From contig NZ_NMWV01000005.1 in NCBI RefSeq assembly GCF_002860405.1, positions 186,001-250,000 on the forward strand: 64,000 nt of DNA, read 5' to 3'. Numbering within the stretch: the stretch's first letter is position 1; each line of letters starts with the position of its first letter. The DNA is from Bifidobacterium imperatoris. GTDB taxonomy: Bacteria > Actinomycetota > Actinomycetes > Actinomycetales > Bifidobacteriaceae. Positions 9,572 to 18,869 of this stretch are shown piece after piece. The notes below the pieces were generated by a model. That model was not told the DNA's origin. It did not search any database and saw only the letters and a program-made list of their open reading frames with translations. The position numbers and the translations under genes are program-made.

Positions 9572-10396
9572 ATGCTGTTTCTTGAATACCTGTTCCTCTG
9601 GTTTATTTTCTACAGTTTCGCCGGTTGGGTCTATGAATCGATCTTGGTTTCCATCCAGCAGCATCGCTGGGTGAACCGTGGATTCCTGAACGGTCCGCTT
9701 TGCCCAATCTATGGTACGGGCGCGGTGGCCGGCGTGGTGATTCTCGGTCACATTCATAATCCCGTGGCCTTGTTCCTGCTGGCGATGATTGGCGCATCAG
9801 TGCTTGAATACTTCACCTCATGGGCTATGGAACAACTATTCCACGCACGTTGGTGGGATTATTCGCACTTTCGGTTCAATCTCAACGGCCGCATTTGCTT
9901 GCTCGGTGCCGTGGTGTTCGGCATCGGGGGAGTGCTGATTGTGGATGTGATTCAGCCGCAGGTCGTGCGAGTAACCAATATGATTCCACTGCAAGTGATT
10001 CATGTGCTGTTCATCGTGCTGATGGCGCTGACCATTGCCGACACCATCGTCACCGTATGCGGCATTGTGAACTTCGAACAGAGCCTCGAACAGTTCAAGC
10101 TTGCTGTGGCCAAGTATGGTGATGCGGTACGCGAGAAAGTGGGAGATGCGGTATCCGGGGCCACCGATAAATTCGGCGGTATGCCATCCGTGGTCGGGCA
10201 GAAGGTCGGTGAGTCTTGGCAGAGCGGCAAGGAGATGTCTTCCGAATTTATGATGCGTGTCAAGGATGCTGCTGATTCCGTGTTCAACCGTCAGCAGCGC
10301 CGTATGATTGCGTCCTTCCCGCGATTGAAAACCACGAATAATAATGAGACGCTCCAGCAGTTGCGCGAAACCCTGGAGAAGCTGTATCGCCGCTGA
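9572..10396 (+). CDS. Putative ABC transporter type IV-like membrane protein (PF06541-type)
   Basis: 274 residues. The N-terminal ~165 residues hold about five hydrophobic segments with the family pattern FAGWVYESILVSI, NRGFLNGPLCPIYGTGA, SVLEYFTSWAMEQLFHARWWDYSHFRFNLNGRICL. The C-terminal ~110 residues are soluble, Lys/Gln-rich and helical and look unrelated to the family core. An ATG at 9572 or the GTG just before it is the likely start; the reading upstream runs inside the HD gene. It is called an ABC-type IV family by homology, but no ATPase is adjacent. Function is unknown. Confidence 0.72.
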   Translation: MLFLEYLFLWFIFYSFAGWVYESILVSIQQHRWVNRGFLNGPLCPIYGTGAVAGVVILGHIHNPVALFLLAMIGASVLEYFTSWAMEQLFHARWWDYSHFRFNLNGRICLLGAVVFGIGGVLIVDVIQPQVVRVTNMIPLQVIHVLFIVLMALTIADTIVTVCGIVNFEQSLEQFKLAVAKYGDAVREKVGDAVSGATDKFGGMPSVVGQKVGESWQSGKEMSSEFMMRVKDAADSVFNRQQRRMIASFPRLKTTNNNETLQQLRETLEKLYRR

Positions 10397-10541
10397 GCTT
10401 AGTGATGATACTCAAGACGTTGATTCACTAAAGAAACCCGCTCCTCTGACACTGTCGGTGTGTTCTGCGAGACTTATAGACGCTTGAAAACAGAATTAAG
10501 CATCGTATATCACACAATTCGATAGGGAGAAGCTACACGCT

Positions 10542-11864
10542 ATGGCTCACGTCACCGACTTCAAGGAAGCGGGTTTCAACACCCTGCTTGAGGAACTGGA
10601 ATGGCGCGGGTTGATTTCCCAGTCCACGGACCGGGATCGACTCGCAGCGGCACTGAACGGCGAGCCGATCACCTATTACTGTGGTTTCGACCCGACCGCT
10701 GCCTCACTACATATCGGCAACCTGGTGCAACTGATTAATATGCGTCACATGCAGCTTGCAGGTCATCATCCGATTGCTTTGGTCGGTGGCGCGACTGGTT
10801 TGATTGGCGACCCGCGCCAGTCCGGCGAGCGTACGCTTAATCCGAAGGATGTTGTGGCCGGCTGGGCTGAGCGCTTGAAGAACCAGATTGGCGGCATTCT
10901 GGAAACCGAAGGTGTCAATCCGGTGCGATTCGTGTCCAACTATGATTGGACCGCGCAGATGAGCGTCATCGATTTCCTGCGTGATGTTGGCAAGAACTTC
11001 CGCCTCGGTACCATGCTCGCCAAGGATACGGTGGCACGCCGCCTCAACTCCGAGGAAGGCATTTCCTTCACCGAGTTCAGCTACCAGGTGCTGCAGGGTA
11101 ACGACTTCCTGCACCTATTCGACGAATACCACTGCACGCTGGAACTTGGCGGCTCCGACCAGTGGGGCAATCTGACCTCCGGCCTTGATCTGATTCATAA
11201 GGTGCGTGGCGTGGATGTGAACGTGTTCACCAGCCCGATTATCACCGATGCACAGGGCAAGAAGTTCGGCAAGTCCGAAGGCAACGCTGTGTGGCTGGAT
11301 GCCACGATGCTCAGCCCCTACAAGTTCTACCAGTTCTGGATTAACCGCCCGGATGTGGAGATGGAGAGCTTGTTGAAGGCCTTCACCTTCCTGCCGAAGG
11401 CAGAGATTGAACGCCTGGTGGAGGAATCCAAGACCAACCCAGGCAAGCGCGAAGCGCAGAAGGCGCTTGCTTGGGAAGTCACCAGCTTTGTGCATGGTGA
11501 GGCTGCAACCCAGGCCGCTATTGATGCTTCTGGTGCTCTGTTCGGACGCGGCGGCAATCTTGAGGATATTGACGAAGAGACGCTTGAATCCGTACTGGAT
11601 GGTTTCAAGGTCGTTGATGAAAATGGCGAGCATGTGTTCCCGGTTGCCAAGCCTGGCGATCGTGTGATTGATGCCGCTCAGGCAGCCGGCTTGTTCAAGT
11701 CTGGTTCCGAGGCCCGCCGCGCCATCAAGTCCGGTGGCGTGTACCTCAACAACAATCGTATCGAGGATGAGGAGCAGGTACTCGGCGAGGATGATTTCCT
11801 CGCAGGTCGCTTCGCTCTGATTCGTCGTGGCAAGAAGGCGCTCGGCGCCGTGGAAAACCGTTAA
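10542..11864 (+). CDS. tyrS: Tyrosine-tRNA ligase
   Basis: Class-I aminoacyl-tRNA synthetase of 440 residues. The HIGH motif is HIGN at residues 57-60 and the KMSKS motif is KFGKS at 241-245. The tail after residue ~370 is an S4 RNA-binding domain ([31 protein letters not shown]). The ATG follows AGGGAGAAGCTACACGCT. The 145-base leader shows no T-box specifier loop I can recognise. It opens a block whose order matches the mycobacterial tyrS region. Confidence 0.96.
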   Translation: MAHVTDFKEAGFNTLLEELEWRGLISQSTDRDRLAAALNGEPITYYCGFDPTAASLHIGNLVQLINMRHMQLAGHHPIALVGGATGLIGDPRQSGERTLNPKDVVAGWAERLKNQIGGILETEGVNPVRFVSNYDWTAQMSVIDFLRDVGKNFRLGTMLAKDTVARRLNSEEGISFTEFSYQVLQGNDFLHLFDEYHCTLELGGSDQWGNLTSGLDLIHKVRGVDVNVFTSPIITDAQGKKFGKSEGNAVWLDATMLSPYKFYQFWINRPDVEMESLLKAFTFLPKAEIERLVEESKTNPGKREAQKALAWEVTSFVHGEAATQAAIDASGALFGRGGNLEDIDEETLESVLDGFKVVDENGEHVFPVAKPGDRVIDAAQAAGLFKSGSEARRAIKSGGVYLNNNRIEDEEQVLGEDDFLAGRFALIRRGKKALGAVENR

Positions 11865-11887
11865 GTATAAGGATTAAGGAAAAGTAG

Positions 11888-13663
11888 ATGGCAGAAGGTA
11901 ACGAGCGTTCCGGCAAGTCTTACGGCGGCCATAAGTCCTATGGCGACCGTCGCCCCTCCAACCGTGGCGGCAAGGGTTTCAAGCCGCGTGGCAAGGGTGG
12001 TTTCAAGCCTCGCCGTGATGGTGAGGGTTTCAAGCCGCGTCATCGTGATGGCGAGGGCTATGCACCTCGCCGTGATGGTGAAGGCAACGAAAACGGTGGT
12101 TTCCGTAAGTCCTATGGCAAGTCCGGTGGCTTCCACAAGGGCGGCTTCCGCAAGGATGGCGAGCGTGGCGGTTTCCGCCGCGATGGTTTCCACAAGGGTG
12201 GTCCGCGCCGCGACGGTGGTTTCAAGCCTCGCCGTGATGGCGAGGCCGGCGAGAACCCGCGTTACCAGCACAATGACGGTGAGCGCCGCGATTTCCGTCG
12301 CGACAACGATCGTCGTGATTTCCATCGCGATGGCGACCGTCGCAACTTCCGCCGTGATGGCGAGCGTGGCGGTTTCCGCCGCGATGACCGCCGCGATAAT
12401 GATCGTCGTGATTTCCATCGCGACGGTGAGCGTCGTAACTTCCGCCGTGACGATGACCGTCGTGATAACCGTGGCTTCAACCGCGATGGTGGTGAGCGCC
12501 GCGACTTCCATCATGATAAGCGCGATAATCGCGGTGGCTTCCGCCGCGACAATGATCGCAAGGACTTCCGCCGCGATGATCGCCGTGATGGCGAGCGTCG
12601 TGAATTCAACGCCGAGGAGAAGCGCGAGTACCGCGAGAACAAGCGCAGCGAATACATGAGCCGTCCGCGCCGTAACTCCGACGGCACGATGAGCTTCCCC
12701 TCCCAGAACCCGTACACGGCCCGTCGCCCCGACGAGCCGCGCATGCCGAAGGGCATGGAATGGTCCATGCTTTCCAAGGACGAGCGCGAACGTCTGCGCG
12801 GCCTGTCCAAGGAGCACGCCGAGAACATCGGTCTGCATATTCTGGCTGCCTACGCGCTGGAGGAGAAGGATCCGGATCTGGCTCTTGAGCATGCCAAGTG
12901 GGTGGCCCGTCAGGCTTCCCGCATCGACTTCGCTCGTGAGACGCTGGCTTTCGTGGCTTACCGTCAGGGCAACTACAAGCTGGCTCTGCGTGAGTTCCGC
13001 ACTGCTTACCGCATGAACGGCTTCCAGGATTACCTGCCGTTCATTGCCGACTGCGAACGCGGTGTTGGCAACCCGAAGAAGGCTGTGGAAATCGCCCAGT
13101 CCGAGGAAGGCAAGCAGCTGCACGGCGCTCCTAAGGTGGAAATGTTCCTGGTGTACGCCGGCGCTTTGGGTGACTTGGAACTGTGGGATAAGGCCATCGA
13201 AGTGGTTCACACCGTAGGCCGTTCCCAGGGTCTGCCGGGTGAATACCGCATGCGTGCCATTCAGGCTGAGCAATACTTCCTTGAGGAGGCTGGCCGCAGC
13301 GGTGAAGCTGAGAAGCTTGACGACGTGCTCGACCGTTTGGAAGAGCAGTACGCTGACGAAGACCTCGACGAGAACAGCGAAGACGTGGTCATCGACCACG
13401 ATCTTGAAGAGTTGACCGACGATTCCGAAGTACTCGAGCAGCTGGGCATTGATCCGGCCGACGCTCAGTACGCTCCAGAATTGGAGCCGGAAGAAGCAGA
13501 GGAATCCGATGACGATTCCGCAGAATCCGAGTCTGTCGACACCGTGGATGACTCCGAAGAGGCCGACAACGCAGAAGACAAGTCCGAAGACGAGTCTGAA
13601 AACGCTGATGAACAGTCGGAATCCAATGATTCCGAAGATTCTGACGAATCCAACGAGGAGTGA
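11888..13663 (+). CDS. TPR-like protein with Arg/Asp-rich repeat N-terminus and acidic tail
   Basis: 591 residues in three parts. Residues 1-255 are low-complexity repeats of R-R-D-x-(D/E)-R-R-(D/N)-F and GG-F-(K/R), rich in Arg, Gly, Asp and Phe, like RGG-type RNA-binding tails. Residues 257-485 are helical and TPR-like (IGLHILAAYALEEKDPDLALEHAKWVARQ; VAYRQGNYKLALREFRTAYR). Residues 490-591 are strongly acidic and Ser-rich. It lies 23 bases after tyrS and 10 before a HAD gene; the mycobacterial homologue in this slot (Rv1691) is also TPR-like but, as I recall, lacks so long a repeat. A role in RNA or ribosome metabolism is a guess. Confidence 0.75.
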   Translation: MAEGNERSGKSYGGHKSYGDRRPSNRGGKGFKPRGKGGFKPRRDGEGFKPRHRDGEGYAPRRDGEGNENGGFRKSYGKSGGFHKGGFRKDGERGGFRRDGFHKGGPRRDGGFKPRRDGEAGENPRYQHNDGERRDFRRDNDRRDFHRDGDRRNFRRDGERGGFRRDDRRDNDRRDFHRDGERRNFRRDDDRRDNRGFNRDGGERRDFHHDKRDNRGGFRRDNDRKDFRRDDRRDGERREFNAEEKREYRENKRSEYMSRPRRNSDGTMSFPSQNPYTARRPDEPRMPKGMEWSMLSKDERERLRGLSKEHAENIGLHILAAYALEEKDPDLALEHAKWVARQASRIDFARETLAFVAYRQGNYKLALREFRTAYRMNGFQDYLPFIADCERGVGNPKKAVEIAQSEEGKQLHGAPKVEMFLVYAGALGDLELWDKAIEVVHTVGRSQGLPGEYRMRAIQAEQYFLEEAGRSGEAEKLDDVLDRLEEQYADEDLDENSEDVVIDHDLEELTDDSEVLEQLGIDPADAQYAPELEPEEAEESDDDSAESESVDTVDDSEEADNAEDKSEDESENADEQSESNDSEDSDESNEE

Positions 13664-13673
13664 CCAAGCAAGT

Positions 13674-14708
13674 ATGACCCGATTCCTCAAAGGAACCAGT
13701 CGCAGCCTTGCCGAGACCTATCAGCTTGCGCTGCTTGATCTCGATGGTGTGGTGTATCGAGGCAAGAATCCAGTCGAGTATGCGGCCGAATCCATTCAGG
13801 CCGCAGAACATGCTGGCATGACCATCGAATACACCACCAATAATTCCTCGCGATTCCAGCATGTGGTAGCCGATCAGCTCAAGGGCTTCGGCCTGAACGT
13901 GGAGCCTTGGCAGGTCATCACCTCATCGGTGGTTGCCGCACGCATGGTAGCCAAGGCTCTGCCGGCTGGCGCCCGCGTTCAGGTATTGGGTGCTGACCAT
14001 TTGCGTGAAGAAGTCAAGCGTAACGGTTTGACCATCGTGGAAGGTCCTACCGACCATCCTCAGGCCGTCATCCAAGGCTGGTATCCGCAGATGACGTGGC
14101 AGATGATGGCGGACGTCGCTTTCGCGGTCGAAGCCGGAGCCACGTATTTCGTCACGAATCGGGACCTGACCATTCCGCGTGAGCTGGGCATCGCACCCGG
14201 TTGTGGTTCGATGATTAAGGCCGTCATTGCAGCTACTGGTGTTGAACCAGTGGCTTCGGCTGGCAAGCCGGAAGCCTACATGTATGATGAGGCTCGCGAG
14301 CTGAACGCCGCCGAAGGTCATGATCTGGTTCCTAAGGAATCCTCCATCGCCATTGGTGATCGCCTGGATACTGATATCGAAGCAGGCAACCGTGGCGGCT
14401 ACGATTCGTTGGCCGTGCTGACCGGAGTCACCAATCCTACGGAACTGATGCTCGCTCCCGCGCATTTGCGGCCGACGTTCATTGCCAAAGACCTGCGTGA
14501 ACTAGCCAACGCACAACCCGAGCCGGTTCGAGCAGAAGACGGTACTTGGCAATGCCGCAATGCCAGCGCATGGTATGAGAACGGCACTGTACAGGTGAGC
14601 GATGCCGGCAGCATCGATGGTCTGCGCGCTGCAGTATGCGCGGCTTGGGAAGCTGCGGATAAGGGCGCTGACCTGAGCGAACATAACGTGCCTGTATTCG
14701 CACTCTGA
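13674..14708 (+). CDS. HAD-IIA (NagD-like) phosphatase
   Basis: 344 residues. Motif I is LLDLDGVVYRG with nucleophile D22 and acid D24, then TTNNSS (motif II region), and the C-terminal IAIGDRLDTDIEAGNRGGYDSLAVLTGVT (motif IV). This is the phosphoglycolate/4-nitrophenyl-phosphatase type of HAD hydrolase. The ATG at 13674 is chosen because it gives the normal N-terminus right before motif I; an earlier in-frame reading runs through the previous gene. The last ~70 residues after the HAD core are extra. Natural substrate unknown. Confidence 0.85.
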   Translation: MTRFLKGTSRSLAETYQLALLDLDGVVYRGKNPVEYAAESIQAAEHAGMTIEYTTNNSSRFQHVVADQLKGFGLNVEPWQVITSSVVAARMVAKALPAGARVQVLGADHLREEVKRNGLTIVEGPTDHPQAVIQGWYPQMTWQMMADVAFAVEAGATYFVTNRDLTIPRELGIAPGCGSMIKAVIAATGVEPVASAGKPEAYMYDEARELNAAEGHDLVPKESSIAIGDRLDTDIEAGNRGGYDSLAVLTGVTNPTELMLAPAHLRPTFIAKDLRELANAQPEPVRAEDGTWQCRNASAWYENGTVQVSDAGSIDGLRAAVCAAWEAADKGADLSEHNVPVFAL

Positions 14709-14740
14709 CCGGGGCTCTTATACAGGAATACGGAGCAACA

Positions 14741-14890
14741 ATGAGTGATAGCAACGCCGACCATTCGCCAATCACCGAACGCTATCCTGAGCTTGCCGAT
14801 CTTGACCATAAAGACAACGACGGCAAGCTCCAGGCGTTTCGCGATGTGCTTTCGGCGTTGCAGCACGAGCTCGACACCAGCCGGCAGTAG
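14741..14890 (+). CDS. Small conserved protein (49 residues) between HAD phosphatase and tlyA
   Basis: ATG at 14741 behind CGGAGCAACA, ending with TAG at 14890, nine bases before tlyA. The product is acidic (MSDSNADHSPITERYPEL at the start, then a predicted helix LQAFRDVLSALQHELDTS). In Mycobacterium tuberculosis the slot between the HAD gene Rv1692 and tlyA (Rv1694) also holds a very small gene, Rv1693, which supports it as a real conserved gene. Function unknown. Confidence 0.72.
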   Translation: MSDSNADHSPITERYPELADLDHKDNDGKLQAFRDVLSALQHELDTSRQ

Positions 14891-14898
14891 GAGCATCC

Positions 14899-15672
14899 AT
14901 GCCTCAACCAGAACTTGACCCATCCACCCCGCTTGATCGACTCGATATGATGCTGGTGGCCGCAGGGCTCGTTGAATCGCGAGCCAAAGCTCAGCGACTT
15001 ATCAAAGCGGGCCATGTGCGCGTCGATGGCCAGACCGTCACCAAACCGTCTTATATGGTCAAAGCCGGGCACAGCGAGCTCGCCGTGGACAAGGGCGACG
15101 ATTACGTTTCCCGCGGCGCATACAAGCTGCTCGGCGCATTCGGCGCATTCGCGGATGCCGGTCTCACATCACCGCGTGATCTGCATTGTTTGGATATCGG
15201 TGCCTCTACTGGCGGTTTCACTGATGTGCTGCTGCGTAGGGGAGCAGCACAGGTCGTAGCATTGGACGTGGGCCACGGGCAGCTTGATCCGCGCATCGCC
15301 GGCGATGAACGAGTCATCGAAATGAGTGGAATCAATATTCGCGAAGTCGAGGCTGAAGACCTGCCATACACTCCGCAAATGATTGTTTCCGATGTCTCAT
15401 TCATTTCACTGACCTATGTGATTCCGGTGATTGAACGCATCACCCAGCCGGGTGCGCAGATTGTATTGCTGGTGAAACCTCAGTTCGAAGTAGGCCGTTC
15501 AGGCCTCGGCAAGAACGGCATCGTTGAGGATCCGGCATTGCGGGCGCAGGCGCTGCAAACCGTGGTCGATTGCGCGTCCCAACATCATCTTCAGGTGAAA
15601 GCCACAGCAGACAGTCCGATTGAAGGCACACACGGTAACGCGGAATATTTGCTTTACGCAGTGCGCAAATGA
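14899..15672 (+). CDS. tlyA: TlyA family rRNA 2'-O-methyltransferase / hemolysin-like
   Basis: 257 residues: an N-terminal S4 domain (RLDMMLVAAGLVESRAKAQRLIKAGHVRVDG) and a C-terminal FtsJ-like SAM domain with CLDIGASTGG at residues 97-106 and MIVSDVSFISLTYV as the motif IV region. Mycobacterial TlyA methylates C1409 of 16S and C1920 of 23S rRNA and affects capreomycin sensitivity; the same activity is expected but not shown. The ATG follows TAGGAGCATCC. The 3' end overlaps the convergent bactofilin-like gene by 19 bases. Confidence 0.93.
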   Translation: MPQPELDPSTPLDRLDMMLVAAGLVESRAKAQRLIKAGHVRVDGQTVTKPSYMVKAGHSELAVDKGDDYVSRGAYKLLGAFGAFADAGLTSPRDLHCLDIGASTGGFTDVLLRRGAAQVVALDVGHGQLDPRIAGDERVIEMSGINIREVEAEDLPYTPQMIVSDVSFISLTYVIPVIERITQPGAQIVLLVKPQFEVGRSGLGKNGIVEDPALRAQALQTVVDCASQHHLQVKATADSPIEGTHGNAEYLLYAVRK

Positions 15673-16331
15673 ATACGCTGGCAGTTGCCTGCCAGCAGTA
15701 GCACATTTGACGTGCGGTCAAGACCCAAAGTGGTGGAGCATATGACGTTTTGCACAGCGCTGCCATCACGTAAGGCTGCCGTATCTGCATGCAAAGTTTG
15801 GCAGGTGAGTTTATGTGCGTCCACTTCCTGAGCATGAATGTTGCTGACATTGCTGCGTTCCTGATAGTTCGTCATACCGAAACGCGAATACATGGTGCTG
15901 CATAATGGTTGCATCAACAGGGTGCGCCCGTAAATCGAATTGCCTTGAACCACGCCGTTCAAATGCACACTGTCTGCGTTGATGCGGTGAATATTGCTGA
16001 GTTTTCCGGTAACCGTTAGATCTCCTGAACAGCGGATATTACCTTCGGAATACAAGGATCCAATCAATTCGATGCTGTCGCATATCAGATTGCCTTTGAC
16101 CTCCAATGTTCCACAGCCGCTGATGCTGGTTACTCGAATTGTGCCCGAACATCGTACGGTGCCGTTATTGATAATGAGACGCTCGCCGGTAATGAGTTTG
16201 GCCTGCAATGTACCTTCCACCATTGTGGTGTGGAAGTGAACACCATTGGCGAATATAGTGTCTTGATCAACATCGATAAGGTCATAGTCGCCACTATGCA
16301 CCACCGAGGCGCCCGTATCTTCTGTGTACAT
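15654..16331 (-). CDS. Bactofilin-like beta-helix protein (polymer-forming cytoskeletal type)
   Basis: 225 residues with no membrane segment or signal peptide. The centre (about 45-130) is a run of short beta-rungs with regularly placed Gly and hydrophobic residues: RCSGTIRV, GCGTLEVKGNLICDSIELIGSLYSEGNIRCSGDLTVTGKL. That is the pattern of bactofilin/DUF583 right-handed beta-helices. It is rich in Cys for the organism (C63, C76 and others). It starts with ATG behind AAAGGGGGTACAACG, 112 bases after trkA on the same strand, so it could be read from the trk transcript. The family call is moderate. Confidence 0.6.
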   Translation of the reverse strand: MYTEDTGASVVHSGDYDLIDVDQDTIFANGVHFHTTMVEGTLQAKLITGERLIINNGTVRCSGTIRVTSISGCGTLEVKGNLICDSIELIGSLYSEGNIRCSGDLTVTGKLSNIHRINADSVHLNGVVQGNSIYGRTLLMQPLCSTMYSRFGMTNYQERSNVSNIHAQEVDAHKLTCQTLHADTAALRDGSAVQNVICSTTLGLDRTSNVLLLAGNCQRIHLRTA

Positions 16332-16406
16332 CGTTGTACCCCCTTTGCTTGGGTCCTGCGGCTCAGCTTACGCACAAAACTACGTAGTTGAGTCAGCAAT
16401 GTTCAC

Positions 16407-16443
16407 AAAATAGGGGGTATTGATGAAAGAAAAATAGGGGGTA
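16407..16443. repeat. Direct repeat (13 nt, twice) between trkA and the bactofilin-like gene
   Basis: AAAATAGGGGGTA occurs at 16407-16419 and 16431-16443, start-to-start distance 24 bases, and the second copy abuts the trkA stop codon. A related GTACCCCCT at about 16337-16345, in opposite orientation, forms the ribosome site of the bactofilin-like gene. Purpose unknown; two sites two helical turns apart could be a regulator pair. Confidence 0.5.
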
Positions 16444-17106
16444 CTATCCGCGAATGAAATGATCGATCTGTTCCTGCTTGCCCATGATGATGAGTTCATC
16501 ATTACGATGCATGACCAGTTCGCGCGAACCATACTGGAATTCTTTGCCGGGCGCTTTAATACCCACTACGGTCACACCGTATTTATCGTGAACCTGAACG
16601 TCTTCAATGGAGCGACCAACGGCATAAAGCGGAGTATGGATTTTAACAACCGTGTAAGGGCCATCGATTTCGATGTAATCCAGATAATTACCGGCCACCA
16701 GATGTCCCACGCGCTTGCCGGCATCGGTTTCCGCGTTGATGATATGGCGAGCACCGATACGCTGCAGGATACGCGCATGCTCTTGGGAAACGGACTTGGC
16801 CCACAAGTCGGAGATGCCAGCGTCCAACAAGTTACCGGTAATGATTACCGAAGCCTCGATACTATCGCCGATGGCAACGACTGCCGTATCGAACTGGGAG
16901 GCGTCGATTTGCTCGATGGCCATCACATCGGTCATATCAGCCTGAATTGTTGGCAGATGAGCGGACCAGCGTGCCACGATTTCGGGGTTCTTATCCACAG
17001 CCAGAACGTCCTGGCCCATTGCGTCGAGTGTGGAGGCCACCGATCCGCCGAATCGTCCGAGACCGATGACCAGCACGCTTTTGCTGCCGCTTGGTTTGGA
17101 TGCCAT
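16444..17106 (-). CDS. trkA: TrkA/KtrA family potassium channel gating subunit
   Basis: Cytoplasmic RCK subunit that binds nucleotides and gates the partner TrkH/KtrB. 220 residues: Rossmann RCK-N with GLGRFGGSVASTL and the acidic ADMTDVMAIEQ, followed by an RCK-C domain (VKIHTPLYAVGRSIEDVQV...ELIIMGK). Start chosen at 17106 because GAGGAGG stands seven bases upstream; an earlier TTG would contain that ribosome site. It follows trkH by 54 bases on the same strand, an operon. KtrA would be an equal name. Confidence 0.92.
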   Translation of the reverse strand: MASKPSGSKSVLVIGLGRFGGSVASTLDAMGQDVLAVDKNPEIVARWSAHLPTIQADMTDVMAIEQIDASQFDTAVVAIGDSIEASVIITGNLLDAGISDLWAKSVSQEHARILQRIGARHIINAETDAGKRVGHLVAGNYLDYIEIDGPYTVVKIHTPLYAVGRSIEDVQVHDKYGVTVVGIKAPGKEFQYGSRELVMHRNDELIIMGKQEQIDHFIRG

Positions 17107-17160
17107 AATGAACCTCCTCAATATGATTCCGTTGAATCCAAGAGTAATGGGCCGAGCGAA

Positions 17161-18645
17161 TCAGCCAACGATGATGTTTTCCTGTGGGTAGCGAATAGGC
17201 TCAGGTGCCATAGGCCTGCTGATTGAATAGGCGATGGTTAACGGGCCAAGACGCCCGACAATCATTTCGGCGGCGAGAATGAACAGGCATGCCGGATTGC
17301 CGGCGTTCGCCACTCCTACCGAATAGCCTCCGAGCGAGAACGCGGAGCAGGCTTCGAACATGGCATCCACGAAGTTGCAACCGGTCACGAACATAAGTGA
17401 CACGGCTCCGACGAACACCAGGAAGAAGCATGCGGTGGTTACCGAAACAGCCGTCATCTGAATGCGGCGGGGGATACGACGGCGGAAAATCGTCACGTCA
17501 CGGTGACCGGTAAAGGAGGCGGCGCAAATCAGTACGATAACGGCGAATGTGGTGACGCGGATACCACCTGCAGTGGAGGAAGAACCGGCGCCGATGAACA
17601 TCAGCAAACTCATGAACGCCTTGGTTTCATTCGAGACTTCCGGAACCCAGGAAATATCGAAACCAGCCGATCGCGGCATAACGGCCGCGGAAAGTGCGCG
17701 GCGTAGTTTCATACTGGGATCGTCGGCCGGGAACAATCCGGTGTTGCCCCATTCGACCAGCAGGAACCAGACGAGCGACGTGACTACTAGAATGGCCGTG
17801 GTCACCAGCGTCAACTTGGTGTGCAATGTCCAACGTTTCGGGCTGAGCTTTTTGCGCGCGCATTGGACCACGTTCAACACCACGGGGAAGCCGAGCGTAC
17901 CGATGAATGCACTCATCAGAATCGGCAGGCCAACGCCCCAACGATTGATATGCAAACCGGTGGCATCCGGAGTGAAGCCGGTGTTGTTATAGGCGGAAAC
18001 CGCATAGAACAATGCCTGCCATAGCGTGCGGCCGAAATCGCCGTGGTTCACGCGGAACAGTTCAGGCAGCAACAATGCGAACGTCAGGCTTTCCGCAATG
18101 GCGAACGTGGCGAACACCACGGACAATACGCTTTTGATTTCGGAAAGTTTAGTGGTTCCCAATTCGCTGGCGGTCAGCATACGTTGGGAGACTTTGAGAC
18201 GGCGGGAAGCTCCCAATGCCACCATCGAAGCGAACGTCATTACGCCAAGGCCGCCGAACTGGATGGAGAACAGGATGACCACCTGGCCGAACATCGACCA
18301 GTACTGAGCGGTGTTCACCACGGGAATGCCGCAGGTGGATAAGGCGGAAACGGCGGTGAAAAAAGCTACCGGGAAATTGGTGAATACCCAATCATGCGTG
18401 GAAAATGGCAGCAGCAGCAGAATGGTGACGAGGACGATGAGCACCAGAAAGTAAAGAATCGAAAGTCGGCCAGGATGGCTGAGCAGGCGATCGGTGAGTC
18501 CAATGCGTCGGATGCGGCGTGCGGAACGAGCCTCATCCTTGGCTTTGACCGCAGCCTTATCATTCGGTTCATCATTCGAGAACCACCAGGATAATCCTTT
18601 GGAATCCTGTTGGTTGAGGAAGGATTCATCGAAGTCGTTAGGCAT
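17161..18645 (-). CDS. trkH: TrkH/KtrB family potassium uptake protein
   Basis: Integral membrane K+ translocation subunit of 494 residues with an ~75-residue charged N-terminal tail. The four M1-P-M2 repeats can be followed by their filter loops: ALSTCGIPV, YNNTGFTP, PRSAGFDI and FSLGGYSVG. SSSTAGGIRVTT precedes the last repeats. It is first in the minus-strand pair with trkA. Its promoter lies in the 224-base gap shared with nadK. Ion use (K+ with Na+ or H+) cannot be told. Confidence 0.93.
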   Translation of the reverse strand: MPNDFDESFLNQQDSKGLSWWFSNDEPNDKAAVKAKDEARSARRIRRIGLTDRLLSHPGRLSILYFLVLIVLVTILLLLPFSTHDWVFTNFPVAFFTAVSALSTCGIPVVNTAQYWSMFGQVVILFSIQFGGLGVMTFASMVALGASRRLKVSQRMLTASELGTTKLSEIKSVLSVVFATFAIAESLTFALLLPELFRVNHGDFGRTLWQALFYAVSAYNNTGFTPDATGLHINRWGVGLPILMSAFIGTLGFPVVLNVVQCARKKLSPKRWTLHTKLTLVTTAILVVTSLVWFLLVEWGNTGLFPADDPSMKLRRALSAAVMPRSAGFDISWVPEVSNETKAFMSLLMFIGAGSSSTAGGIRVTTFAVIVLICAASFTGHRDVTIFRRRIPRRIQMTAVSVTTACFFLVFVGAVSLMFVTGCNFVDAMFEACSAFSLGGYSVGVANAGNPACLFILAAEMIVGRLGPLTIAYSISRPMAPEPIRYPQENIIVG

Positions 18646-18766
18646 GGTTCCTGTGCTTCCTCAAACTCTGTGATTACGTCTGTCTATTGGCCTGCCCGTG
18701 TGTTCCACGGACGAAAGCCATTGTATGCCGTTGCTCTACGATAATCGACTCCGTGGAATTCCGTGC

Positions 18767-18795
18767 TTGTTGTTCTGAGTATGGAGTGCGATAAT
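18767..18795 (+). promoter_or_regulatory. Putative promoter of nadK-recN
   Basis: TTGTTG (18767-18772) and GATAAT (18790-18795) are separated by 17 bases and lie 75 bases before the nadK start. This is a plausible sigma-A site; another GATAAT at 18739-18744 lacks a good -35 box. Confidence 0.4.
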
Positions 18796-18869
18796 CCACT
18801 GACGTGTTCGCCGGTTAGGATGGTCACTAGGTGCAGTCGGCGGCTGTGACAATCAGGAGGAGGAAGCCC

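Noticed and set aside
10397..10541. Possible T-box leader for tyrS
   Set aside because: No TGG bulge, specifier loop or antiterminator could be found in 145 bases.
11861..13690. A 609-codon open reading on the minus strand
   Set aside because: It is the mirror of the RRD-repeat protein: its composition is the complement of that repeat, it has no ribosome site and no recognisable domain.
18646..18869. Small gene in the trkH-nadK gap
   Set aside because: Only short readings without ribosome sites; the gap is sufficiently explained by divergent promoters.
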